The notes under the pieces: model-generated
The model's database searches: none
Told to the model about the DNA's origin: nothing
The model's input: the letters and a program-made list of their open reading frames with translations, nothing else
Program-made: the position numbers and the translations under genes
Shown: in pieces, positions 39,901 through 48,498 of the stretch
Layout: each line of letters begins with the position of its first letter
Numbering within the stretch: position 1 is the first letter of the stretch
Origin: an uncultured Bacteroidales bacterium
GTDB taxonomy: Bacteria; Bacteroidota; Bacteroidia; Bacteroidales; WCHB1-69
DNA: 64,000 nt
Reading direction: 5' to 3'
Assembly: GCA_947169105.1 (NCBI GenBank)
Contig: CAMVOL010000001.1
Location: 71,570-135,569, forward strand

Positions 39901-41687
39901 GGAGCGGAAACCGTATCGCCCATTTTGGTAATGGTCGGAGCGACTGTATCAATCACATTGAACGTGATTTTGACAGAATCTTTCAGCACACATCCGTGAG
40001 CATCCACGGCATAGTTGATTCCCGTGGTGTAGGATTTGTTGCAGGTGGCGGCCAGTGTGAAGCTGAGGGTATCCGAAGACTTGTCGGCATTGTAAGTCTT
40101 CGTGCCTTCGGTGCTGCCGAAACCGATCCATCGGACGCTGTCATAGGGAACTTGTCCGCCGCTGATGGTAGCGACAAGGACGTGGGAGAGGTCGCTGGGG
40201 CAGAAAGTGCTATCAACAGCGGCATCCCCGTCGAGGGAAGCCCAAGCAACGCTGGGGCGGGGGAAGACAACGATATGGACGGTATCGCTATTGGCGGAAC
40301 AACGGATGGTGTCCACTGTCGGATACTGTGCATGGAGATGGTTCTCTACCACAGAGACCCAGTAGGAACCGGTATCCGTAAGAGAGACGTCGGTCACATC
40401 GTAAACAACGGTATCGAGGTGCATGTTGATACCGTCGTGGAACCATGTCCGCGCATCATATCTGTTATCCAAGGTAATTTTCAATGCGGAGTTCTCGCAG
40501 ATTGAATCGTCCGCAGCCGTCAGGGTCGGGTTCGGGGAGGCGAACACCTTCGCATAGACGGTCAGTGTGTCGGAACTCACGCAGCCCGAGGCTGAATTAT
40601 AGCCCAAGACTTTAAAGGTTGTATTGGCATTAATATGATGGGTAAATGCGACTCCGGCATCCAATGTGTCAAGCACGGCGGAAGTTCCGTCAAGCCAGAT
40701 GCTCTTGTCGGCGGCGGTCAGGGTCACTTTGATGGAGACCTCCCCGCTGTCGCAGAGGGCGAGGGTGCTGTGCAAAGTGTCAAGCACCGGGACAGAAGGA
40801 TCCTCGAAGAAGACGCGGAAGCGCACAATGCTGTCAATGGCAGTGCCACAAGAAGAGCTTCCCATATAGAACACGGAATCGTAACCGGGGGTACCCGCAG
40901 TATCGGTAGTGGTGAGGAACGTGACGGGAGGATTACCAATCACGAGAGAGTCACCCAAGCATCTGTAGTAGTCACGTACATCATCACCCCCAATGCCATG
41001 AAGGGTATCGGAAGCGACAATTGCTTCAAAATGGCTACCATGTCCACCAATATATTTGTTTTCCATGTGAGGAATTTTGAACTGGGTCTTTTCCGTACCA
41101 CCAGTACGCGTCGCGATAGAGAAGACGAACTGGTAGTCGCCATCCACCTTCACATTATATACGAGACGATGGGAGGTATAGGCAGGGTTCTTGAACCATC
41201 TCACATTAAAATAATCGAGATAGGTAGGGTTCGTTTGACCTTGCGGAGTGATACCGAAATGGCCGAGCCGCTCGCACGGCTGCCCCAGATCAATATATCC
41301 TGTCGGGGTATAAGCGCCCGGGTAACTGCCATGTCCGTCACCGTTATTGCAATAATCGCTGGTGTAAGGGCTACCCCACCATTGCTCCGTCATTCCCAAG
41401 TCATAGCGGGACTCTAACTTAAACTCCTTGAAGTAGTAGGAGAGAGAATCATCCGGAATGACGCTGCCGTTGTACAGGACCTGCCATTCAATGGAAATCC
41501 TGGCGTCATCGGAAAGTCCGAGAGCATCAAAGCATCCACCTGCGCTGATGTTGATGGTGTCGTACTGTCCTACCACCACCGCCGGCATATTGGCGGGGTC
41601 GAGTACCAAAGCCGACTGGGCTTTCAGGCCCACACTGAGCACAGCCAAAAGCACACTCAAAAAGCAAAAAGATAAAACTTTTTTCAT
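30936..41687 (-). CDS. Giant secreted repeat protein (~3580 aa): HYR/Ig-like modules, SprB repeats, T9SS sorting domain
   Basis: Signal peptide MKKVLSFCFLSVLLAVLSVGLKAQ (in-frame ATG 41687); dozens of D(T/S)xxP...DSCGN...VxDTxxP modules; SprB-like VECAGDANGAIRI, LTCYGSENGAITY, VKCFGDSLGNLAV, PICNGDNNGTITV; C-term YPNPARDYITVEL...GVYMVTVRNKDAIVTKRVVIVR. Confidence 0.9.
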   Translation of the reverse strand: MKKVLSFCFLSVLLAVLSVGLKAQSALVLDPANMPAVVVGQYDTINISAGGCFDALGLSDDARISIEWQVLYNGSVIPDDSLSYYFKEFKLESRYDLGMTEQWWGSPYTSDYCNNGDGHGSYPGAYTPTGYIDLGQPCERLGHFGITPQGQTNPTYLDYFNVRWFKNPAYTSHRLVYNVKVDGDYQFVFSIATRTGGTEKTQFKIPHMENKYIGGHGSHFEAIVASDTLHGIGGDDVRDYYRCLGDSLVIGNPPVTFLTTTDTAGTPGYDSVFYMGSSSCGTAIDSIVRFRVFFEDPSVPVLDTLHSTLALCDSGEVSIKVTLTAADKSIWLDGTSAVLDTLDAGVAFTHHINANTTFKVLGYNSASGCVSSDTLTVYAKVFASPNPTLTAADDSICENSALKITLDNRYDARTWFHDGINMHLDTVVYDVTDVSLTDTGSYWVSVVENHLHAQYPTVDTIRCSANSDTVHIVVFPRPSVAWASLDGDAAVDSTFCPSDLSHVLVATISGGQVPYDSVRWIGFGSTEGTKTYNADKSSDTLSFTLAATCNKSYTTGINYAVDAHGCVLKDSVKITFNVIDTVAPTITKMGDTVSAPAYANCEYIIPDVRGYIVASDNCIISDTIQVPAAGQHVTTDTIVVVTVIDSCGNTASDTIRVNLPVHTLPHVEWASLDNDVVTDSLMFCPTDLEHMVVATVTGGQPNYKNIHWTGYAGTATYNADKSSDTLRFTLPGDCGRTYTVGIDNLLDTNGCALENTIELTFFVNDTVKPHVSKTINDTVSAPSYANCEYVLPDLRSFITVTDGCDTIADTIQVPAAGQLVTTDTIVRIIVHDLCGNADTVAIDVNLPVEQLAFDTIKVTKTVECAGDANGAIRIVVKNGNPPYDVRIQSVENTSIVDSLHGTADQVAFDFTGLVKGKWNITVTDTNGCQIYAPDTADVASPNVLTLVITDSVNLTCYGSENGAITYRVSQGTAPYSMTIAHTFNSVTDTLSPSPLVLHPSALDTIVEMTNLKAGEYVITVEDSNHCKDVKTVTLTQPDSLKLEGVTVLNHVKCFGDSLGNLAVTGVTGGTYPYHYAWVNTAGDTVNTDSVTGRKIPYGIDGIYTMYVTDANNCAPDTVLSDTIKQPDTLKVVSIEVPVADTCPRLHTYAFNATVEGGRTNYEFEWKFNNEVLKTTSDVSIVTDTFRYVEANVSCDTLFNIVFTVTDDSNCVATGDITFRIADTVDPVLFGILDTLYVDGCAAAAAGDTLLTIADLKAAGLTVYDNCTDTAALTLNFDEVVTGTCPIEVVRTYSVTDSCGRTSAEVKHVIYVQDTMRPTYERPADTILYLSETCTVITDTNTVGAPKNLADNCTPVDELVITYRDEVVNGCGSTYTISRYWRVVDACGNVSLSDSLQTIQVLDSIKPRFTHMPESFTTPCDPSNAGDRADYERDKAYATVWDNCTTLTRDSIVMTLDSTVRGCNSATKTYYYSFIITDACQNADTAYATFSIYDSIKPEFIDRAPSVILEQCTSEGILDTLVARSLAQFTYTDDCEGQAYFVKNWLDTIPGCGRTGTYTHYVVITDSCMQDTASHTIIIEDIEPPIIYAPRQTGLAICDGKGNLDSLFAWVYSVTAEDACGGPTDSILIYYRNMTSGEYELFDTAALKLHMDADGHLLDAWDTLGSMSRCDGLYHFKWEAIDDCGNRQPAEEGFRIIDNQGPVFAEMPQDTVVDACDHSEAAFYEWVMRVAPNAYDTCDRLTHLADTITNGISFTPKCGSTGFYTVTWRAEDNCGNLSDIMTAKWTIIDTTAPVVTTTDPYDNLVNDTLYFGNDADWTEPQIKLWSKSMNDKATSDNFITDVINHNDIEGNDHNMHRINAGITDIEECGYIKTFRIANKTLVSDALCEKIYNVEYIFVDACNNEDTLTQEIVIRDTTPPFVFNIEDTMYMTSDCAKEAVDTFKTITELEAYTPNASAKAQPKDRCFTKDPSVKDDAARLSLISVVTTKTATCDSVEVRTYRISDACGNDTTFTHTIIYLDTITPVISPTVLYDTIHQTELCNTYSDMPDKNTELTDYTYLQSNYAGFTITSCHDYVITFVEETEEQDENVCPGKVLVEKYKVTKDCGTGREYAAYFTVRLIVKDTIAPKLDVANLTSDTVYTNDDCDYVVPNVHFTHYTQLTTWQGADVVTDCNLGETNNVTMYDSTIVGSGCEYEIHYRYTVADSCGNMSDTIRLTLVVMDTLAPKIEHDTATLADTVYFTAHNCVFPDLTATYWTTPQVAIDHGVEMSDCNAKWEDAANMMRYDANDTADLTCATFVTVKYAVKDSCGNKWSDTIYQRILVLDTIAPTKLMTELRGDTIYTDNSCAYDITSVNVLFANYGDMTTWQGADVYQDCNIDNTCNVSYYGPEITVDGCDTVYTYKYTVADLCNNMSYDTVKLAIRVMDTLPPYVTVDTAPKITFQYYESDCSNPELKKWATPQEAIDSGIVMTDCHPAWDEADKLVLLDSVSVRDNCTTIFTVKYQVKDACSEKLSDTIYQIIHILDTVAPKATPVLLDTLVTYMNDVAGDCWGVAVDSFHTVADVKAYDVHFEVEDCNVGPGSRVELVHQDSSDVMCVRTVHRYYVVYDSCGLVSNEFVQTIEVHDTSAPTITAVLTPDTVYMSDVDECSFTHRLFPTISSITDDNMRTSITDCNLKDSLELVSVDTVPITGALCGKAVYVVYNAQDSCGRKTAFNDTIYVLDTIAPKVTGTLKLDTVYLAEDCTFSSTLPAAFNTTDDVNGHTDVTISDCNLVKELDVTDIDTVSFFCPMRLHRTYTVYDSCGNHTEFHQYYDVYDTMAPKVTDNTLDTLTLYIGLDSTYTVPAAYTLVDSLNAHGANISDCKLVNVIDSVFADTVTLNNVCDGSYVFREYYAADSCGNRSVAIHEFFRLADTISPWLNDTVRTYPAQRTANPCEFLVPNLHDTITAHYVDNWSGFNETYFSQPSAGHAITNFSDTIVKVVFGDACGNTDTVAFTITVPAKIEIDTIYATKPICNGDNNGTITVEVLNGVADYIYFCDVVDYTDTVSSLTHTFDTIPAGFYHVTVTDSNGCQATDTIRVNDRPALVITPIYPRDTCDNLSDTISISVAGGEAGYDVFAILFDDSHALLDTLFNEHSATYAALQPLDTGSYYISLYAIDTIGCVKGDTSDLITVHRTYLMEQTGRVCFTTVTTGGAGYDWYDANLVHRKHIPASVFTGPDSTYTLYDSLHTAYGCDSVYVMYLRVEDIPFFRVRRLSEAQADISNALPRDTIQDNFTMSSTNVGWEIFVDKNCMNCSDNIKVSIQYELYHKVGDTYELMGNVTDYFNPLYRTYLDNRVMAFYPPADNYTVANSNTVDIPSFYGPDNHEGFSYNYFKLCWLTPTYNIPCLSSYGTYDDDDHGTFYQGGRANTIKIQNFLQGGDYKIVVKLLRRTGGQSSGFHSFYGCITPESEAGGKNSTVVGEFANTLEIIFHVEGGASMAMPSTPSIGGAVTYNSNREVEATANVYPNPARDYITVELNGFEGQTSVTLSSTGGAVLRTVNLDIEDTHTTPVVRMETGDYAQGVYMVTVRNKDAIVTKRVVIVR

Positions 41688-41977
41688 AATTAGGAGATTT
41701 ATTTTTTTATTATTTATTTTCAATCCGTTTATTTTCAATAAGTTACAATTTTATTTGTCTAACATAGCTTACTTTTTCCAATTCTGCAAAAATACAATAT
41801 TTTTTTTATCCATCAACGCTTTTAATTTTTGTTCACGTTTTTTTTTGCCACAATAAAAAATCCCTATTGCCCATTTGACGCGTTTATGCTTCAAAATGAG
41901 CACAATAAGACACTCGAAAAGAGAAATTCCTTTCGTATTTCAACAAAAGCAAGTGGAAAAAAACACTTTTGGCAGGT

Positions 41978-42805
41978 CTATCCGACGATCAACGTGTAGA
42001 GAACGCCAGCCGGCACCGCCATCAGCACGGAGTCGAAACGGTCGAGCACTCCCCCGTGTCCGGGCAGGATATTGCCGGAATCTTTCACTCCGCAAGCCCT
42101 TTTGATCATAGACTCCGCAAGATCGCCGAGCGTGCCGAAAAGGACCACCACCACAGCGAAACCGACCCATTGCAAGATATTCCATTGCACATCAGCAAAA
42201 TAGCCGATATATCCGAATGCCACTGAAGCCACCACTGTCAGCACGAAGGCGATGACGAAGCCTTCCACCGTCTTTTTGGGGGAGATGCGCTCGCACAGCT
42301 TGTGCCGTCCGAAAAGACTGCCGGCGCAGTAGGCCAGCGTGTCATCAAGCCAGATGAGAATGAACAGGGCCAGGAGCAACGGAACAGAGTCCTTAATCAT
42401 CGTATCCATCAGCATCACAGGGAAGGCAATCCAGAACAGCGGCACGAGGCAGAGCGAAAGTGGGCGCAACGGGGAGTCTCCTCCATTTTTCTGAAAAAGC
42501 ACGACTGCAGAAAGGACGGGAAAGAACATCAACAGAATCGCCACAAGGAACTTCGGTTCCAGATACGAAACAAGAGCAGGAAGAATCACCACGGAGATGA
42601 CCGTCACAAAGGTCAATAGGGTCGGAATACGGGAGGTGATGATACCTGTCATTCTCAGGAATTCCCGCGTACCCTGTATAGCGACTAGCGTTATCAGCAT
42701 ATAAAAGGGGACAATGGTTGTAGGATACAGCAGGATAGATGCCACCACTACTACAACAAAAAGTATTCCCGTGACTGCTCTCAACGCCAGATTCTTCATA
42801 TACAA
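41978..42805 (-). CDS. cdsA: Phosphatidate cytidylyltransferase
   Basis: LCERISPKKTVEGFVIAFVLTVVASVAFGYIG...GTLGDLAESMIKRACGVKDSGNILPGHGGVLDRFDSVLMAVP. Confidence 0.95.
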   Translation of the reverse strand: MYMKNLALRAVTGILFVVVVVASILLYPTTIVPFYMLITLVAIQGTREFLRMTGIITSRIPTLLTFVTVISVVILPALVSYLEPKFLVAILLMFFPVLSAVVLFQKNGGDSPLRPLSLCLVPLFWIAFPVMLMDTMIKDSVPLLLALFILIWLDDTLAYCAGSLFGRHKLCERISPKKTVEGFVIAFVLTVVASVAFGYIGYFADVQWNILQWVGFAVVVVLFGTLGDLAESMIKRACGVKDSGNILPGHGGVLDRFDSVLMAVPAGVLYTLIVG

Positions 42806-42844
42806 TAATATTATATATACTATAATTTATTAATTAAGTATCCC

Positions 42845-43555
42845 CTATTTTTCGACAATCATCATCATCATCACGCGCGGTTTGGAGACTGTAGGCTCCT
42901 CCCCTTCCTCAAAGGGAACGGGACGGAGGATTTCCATCATGTTGAATTTCAAGTTCAAGTCATCGGGACGGTTTTCCTGCGGCACGGTGGTCGTCATTCT
43001 TCCCGTCAGATCCTTGAGGTCATTGACGAGGCTGGCGTTGCCGGAGAGGACGATGATGTTGCGGGCGAGGCCGGCTATTGACGGGTAGAGCATGTGCTGT
43101 CCCCGTTGCGACAGAACCACATGGCCGGTGCGGGCAATCAGGTGTTCGGCATATACGATGACCGCGTCGGCCTGCTCCGCTTCGGGGAGCGTTTCCATAA
43201 AGTCAATATGGAACTGCCGCAAGATATTGGACAAGTGAGCGGAGGCGTTCAGCACGCGCGTCCAACGGCCCGCCTCCACGGCGAATTTGATCTGGTTATA
43301 GATTTCGCCCAGACGTTGCGACACATAGTTCTGGTCGGACATCCGCGCACGCTCCACCTCAAATTCGTAGAGGAGCCCGCCCGCGTCGGTGAACTCCTTC
43401 TTGAAATTCTGATACGAATCTTCCAGCGGATCGAACACCTTGTCCTTCCGGTCAATATTGGGAAGCTGGGCTTCGCTTTTGGTGGTTAGAGCCGCACGGA
43501 TATTATTGCAAATATCGTTCTTGCAGTGGGTGTTTTTCACTTCGATGGAGGCCAT
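42845..43555 (-). CDS. LUD (LutC/DUF162)-like protein
   Basis: Position between cdsA and ftsH and DAVIVYAEHLIARTGHVVLSQRGQHMLYPSIAGLARNIIVLSGNASLVNDLKDL. Confidence 0.55.
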   Translation of the reverse strand: MASIEVKNTHCKNDICNNIRAALTTKSEAQLPNIDRKDKVFDPLEDSYQNFKKEFTDAGGLLYEFEVERARMSDQNYVSQRLGEIYNQIKFAVEAGRWTRVLNASAHLSNILRQFHIDFMETLPEAEQADAVIVYAEHLIARTGHVVLSQRGQHMLYPSIAGLARNIIVLSGNASLVNDLKDLTGRMTTTVPQENRPDDLNLKFNMMEILRPVPFEEGEEPTVSKPRVMMMMIVEK

Positions 43556-43566
43556 ATCTATAAAGG

Positions 43567-45576
<2,010 letters not shown>

Positions 45577-45582
45577 AAAAAA

Positions 45583-45963
45583 TCAAAGATGTTTAATGTC
45601 CGCGTCATTCCATAACGTTTCGAGCTGGTAAAATGTTCGCGCTTCGGGCTGGAAAACATGCACAATGGTGTCGAAATAGTCGAGCAGGACCCATTCGCCA
45701 TTGGCAAGGCCCTCCACGGCGGTCGGCTTGATGCCGGCCTCCCGCTTGGTCATCTCCTGCACATAGTCGCAGAGCGTTTCTACGTGCGTGCGCGAAGTGC
45801 CCGTCGCAATGACGAACGTATCGAAATAAACGTGGTTGATTTTTTTCAAGTCGATGATGGTGACATCCACGCCGCCTTTTTCAAGCAAAGCCTGCACAAT
45901 CAGTTCACTGATATCACCTGTGAAGAGGTTCTCCTTCTTCGTTACTACCTTTCTTTTTGCCAT
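45583..45963 (-). CDS. rsfS: Ribosome silencing factor RsfS
   Basis: ALLEKGGVDVTIIDLKKINHVYFDTFVIATGTSRTHVETLCDYV...NGEWVLLDYFDTIVHVFQPEARTFYQLETLW. Confidence 0.93.
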   Translation of the reverse strand: MAKRKVVTKKENLFTGDISELIVQALLEKGGVDVTIIDLKKINHVYFDTFVIATGTSRTHVETLCDYVQEMTKREAGIKPTAVEGLANGEWVLLDYFDTIVHVFQPEARTFYQLETLWNDADIKHL

Positions 45964-46222
45964 TTAATACCTATTAAAAATTAAAGGTGCAAAAATACAA
46001 CAAAGTTTGTCAAGTTCATCAAGTTGAAAGTTGGAAAGTTCATCAAGTTTATAAAGTTCATCAAGTAGAGTTGTGGTGTACCGCGCCTCCATTTTCAAAT
46101 AATATGTTTTTTTGAAAAAGGGTGTCGGTGGTTTCGGAAAATCGTGTAAATTTGCCGCTGTTTTTTTGGAAAAAATCAATCAAGGAAAAAATATCATCAA
46201 AGTTTAATTTAATCTACTAAAA

Positions 46223-47881
46223 ATGAAACATTTATTACAAGTTCTGGCTGTGGTTGCCCTTTTCCTCACGGGTTACACGGCAAAAGCGCAGATGAGCTAC
46301 GGCGGCGAGCCTTATTCCTTCAAGAACACGATTTCCCAAGTGGTGCCCACCATTGAAATTGAAGCATTGGATGCAGAAGCCCTTTTGGCAGAGGACGCTG
46401 CCATTCCCGGCAAGGACCACCCTTTGCGCATCGGTGTGACGAAAGAGGTCAATTACAGCATGGAGAACTCCGGGCGTATGGACATGCTTCCTGACGGCGG
46501 GCGCGTGTGGCGTATTGCTTTCCACATGGAGGATGCCACTTTCACTTCCATGAACTTCTCCAAGTTCAATATTCCCGATGGAGCTGAACTTTATCTCTAT
46601 ACTCCTGACAGAGAATATGTTATCGGAAAATTCATCAACAAGAACCAGATGGAGGACGGCACATTCTACCCGCAGGAAATGCCCGGTGAGGACATCGTAG
46701 TGGAGTATTACGAACCCGCCAATGTTGCTTTCAATGGCGAATTGGTCATCAACCAGATTTCCCAAGGTTATTACGATTTCTTCCATATCAAAGCCATTGA
46801 AGGCCAGATCGGCAACGCCGAAGGCACTTGCCACCCCAACGCCATCTGCTACGATGCCACTTGGCACGCACAGATCAACTCCGTGGTTTGCTACACAATG
46901 ACTTCTGGCATGTCAGTTTATATGTGCTCTGGCGCCATGGTCAACAACACGAGTAACGATAATACGCAATACCTGCTTTCCGCCAACCACTGTTACGAAA
47001 GCGGAACTTGGAAGTTCTATTTTGGTTATCAGGCCACCTCTTGCAGTGGCAGTAACGGCAGTGTCTTAAAAACTGCCACAGGTTATGAATTGAAAGCAAA
47101 AGATGACGGGAACAGTAGTTCTGACTTTATGTTGGTGAAAATCACTGGTACTATCAATCCTTCCTACGATGTTTATCTTGCCGGTTGGAACTGCACGAAC
47201 GCCAACCCCACCAACCCCACCTCCTGCGCCGCCATTCATCACCCCGGCGGTGACATCAAGAAATTCAGCATTCCGCAGACCTTGCGCAACGGTGCGCAAG
47301 TTTACAGCAATATGGGTAAATTCTGGGTCACCACGTGGGCACTCTCTACCGGCACTACGGAACAGGGCTCTTCTGGCTCCCCCCTCTTCAACAAGGACAA
47401 ACTCATTGTGGGCCAGCTCTATTCCGGTAGCAGCAGCTGTACTGCATACGACCAGTACCATGTAGGCCCCAGCGGCGAGGACTTCTACGGCAAGCTATCC
47501 AACTCTTGGACCAATAACAACAACAGCAGCAATGCCAAGAAGCTGAAACCGTGGTTAGATCCTGCTAATACTGGTGCAACCACCCTTCAGGGACGTTGGA
47601 TGAACGGTGCTCCGAGCGGCATCCAAGCCAATAGTTCCGCTGCCAACCTGAATGTCTATCCGAACCCGACCACCGGCATGGTGACCATCAGTGGCAGCTT
47701 CAACGCAGGCGATGGCGTATGCAATGTCTATGACATGATGGGCAACCTTGTCACCTCCAAGTCGGTCAACCTCAACACGGAGACCACGCTGAACTTCAGC
47801 AACCTCACTTCTGGCATGTATATGCTGGAGATTTCTGACAACAGCAACGTCTATCGTTCCAAAATCCTCATCAACCGATAA
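46223..47881 (+). CDS. Lysyl-endopeptidase-like trypsin-fold protease with T9SS sorting domain
   Basis: YLLSANHCYESG (His), SSDFMLVKITG (Asp), TEQGSSGSPLFNKDKLIVGQLYSGSSSC (Ser); VYPNPTTGMVTISG...SGMYMLEISDNSNVYRSKILINR. Confidence 0.87.
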   Translation: MKHLLQVLAVVALFLTGYTAKAQMSYGGEPYSFKNTISQVVPTIEIEALDAEALLAEDAAIPGKDHPLRIGVTKEVNYSMENSGRMDMLPDGGRVWRIAFHMEDATFTSMNFSKFNIPDGAELYLYTPDREYVIGKFINKNQMEDGTFYPQEMPGEDIVVEYYEPANVAFNGELVINQISQGYYDFFHIKAIEGQIGNAEGTCHPNAICYDATWHAQINSVVCYTMTSGMSVYMCSGAMVNNTSNDNTQYLLSANHCYESGTWKFYFGYQATSCSGSNGSVLKTATGYELKAKDDGNSSSDFMLVKITGTINPSYDVYLAGWNCTNANPTNPTSCAAIHHPGGDIKKFSIPQTLRNGAQVYSNMGKFWVTTWALSTGTTEQGSSGSPLFNKDKLIVGQLYSGSSSCTAYDQYHVGPSGEDFYGKLSNSWTNNNNSSNAKKLKPWLDPANTGATTLQGRWMNGAPSGIQANSSAANLNVYPNPTTGMVTISGSFNAGDGVCNVYDMMGNLVTSKSVNLNTETTLNFSNLTSGMYMLEISDNSNVYRSKILINR

Positions 47882-48498
47882 TGAACCCGAAGGAAATCGT
47901 CGTATCGACGGCGTACCTTCCCACCATAGAATACTTCGCTTTTATTGCCAAAAGCGAAGTATTTTTTATGGAGGACGCCGAAACCTATCAGAAACAGTCG
48001 TACCGGAACCGTGCCTACATTATGACGGCGGGCGGGGTGCAGACGCTGATTCTGCCCACACGGCACGAAACCCAGCGCAGTTGCATCCGTGATGTCCGCA
48101 TCGACTACAAGTGCCCGTGGCAGCTGAAACACTGGCGCGCCATCGAATCAGCCTATAGCGGAACTCCTTATTTCCTCTATTTTAGGGACTTCATCTATCC
48201 TTTTTTTGAAAAAAAATACGAGTTCCTTTTTGACTACAACTTGGAACTGACGGAAGTTCTGCTCCAACTTTTCAAGATAAAAAAAGTCCCCGCTTTCACG
48301 GAGACCTTCGAAAAAGAATATCACGAACGATTGGATTTACGGAATCTGATTCATCCCAAGAAAGAACCTCTGCTTCAGAAAACACCTTATCATCAAGTAT
48401 TTGACGACCGTTTCCCTTTCATTGGGAATTTGTCGGTCATCGACCTGTTGTTCAATGCAGGCCCTGACCTTGCTTACCTGCTTAATCTGCATTCGTAG
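47881..48498 (+). CDS. WbqC-like family protein
   Basis: YLPTIEYFAFIAKSEVFFMEDAETYQKQSYRNRAYIMTAGGVQTLILPTR; ATG overlaps the protease stop (TAATG). Confidence 0.85.
   Translation: MNPKEIVVSTAYLPTIEYFAFIAKSEVFFMEDAETYQKQSYRNRAYIMTAGGVQTLILPTRHETQRSCIRDVRIDYKCPWQLKHWRAIESAYSGTPYFLYFRDFIYPFFEKKYEFLFDYNLELTEVLLQLFKIKKVPAFTETFEKEYHERLDLRNLIHPKKEPLLQKTPYHQVFDDRFPFIGNLSVIDLLFNAGPDLAYLLNLHS

Noticed and set aside
30936-41687. Regularly spaced repeats considered as a CRISPR array
   Set aside because: Repeats are long, divergent and in frame with Ig/HYR-like protein modules; no constant 24-48 nt repeats with unique spacers.
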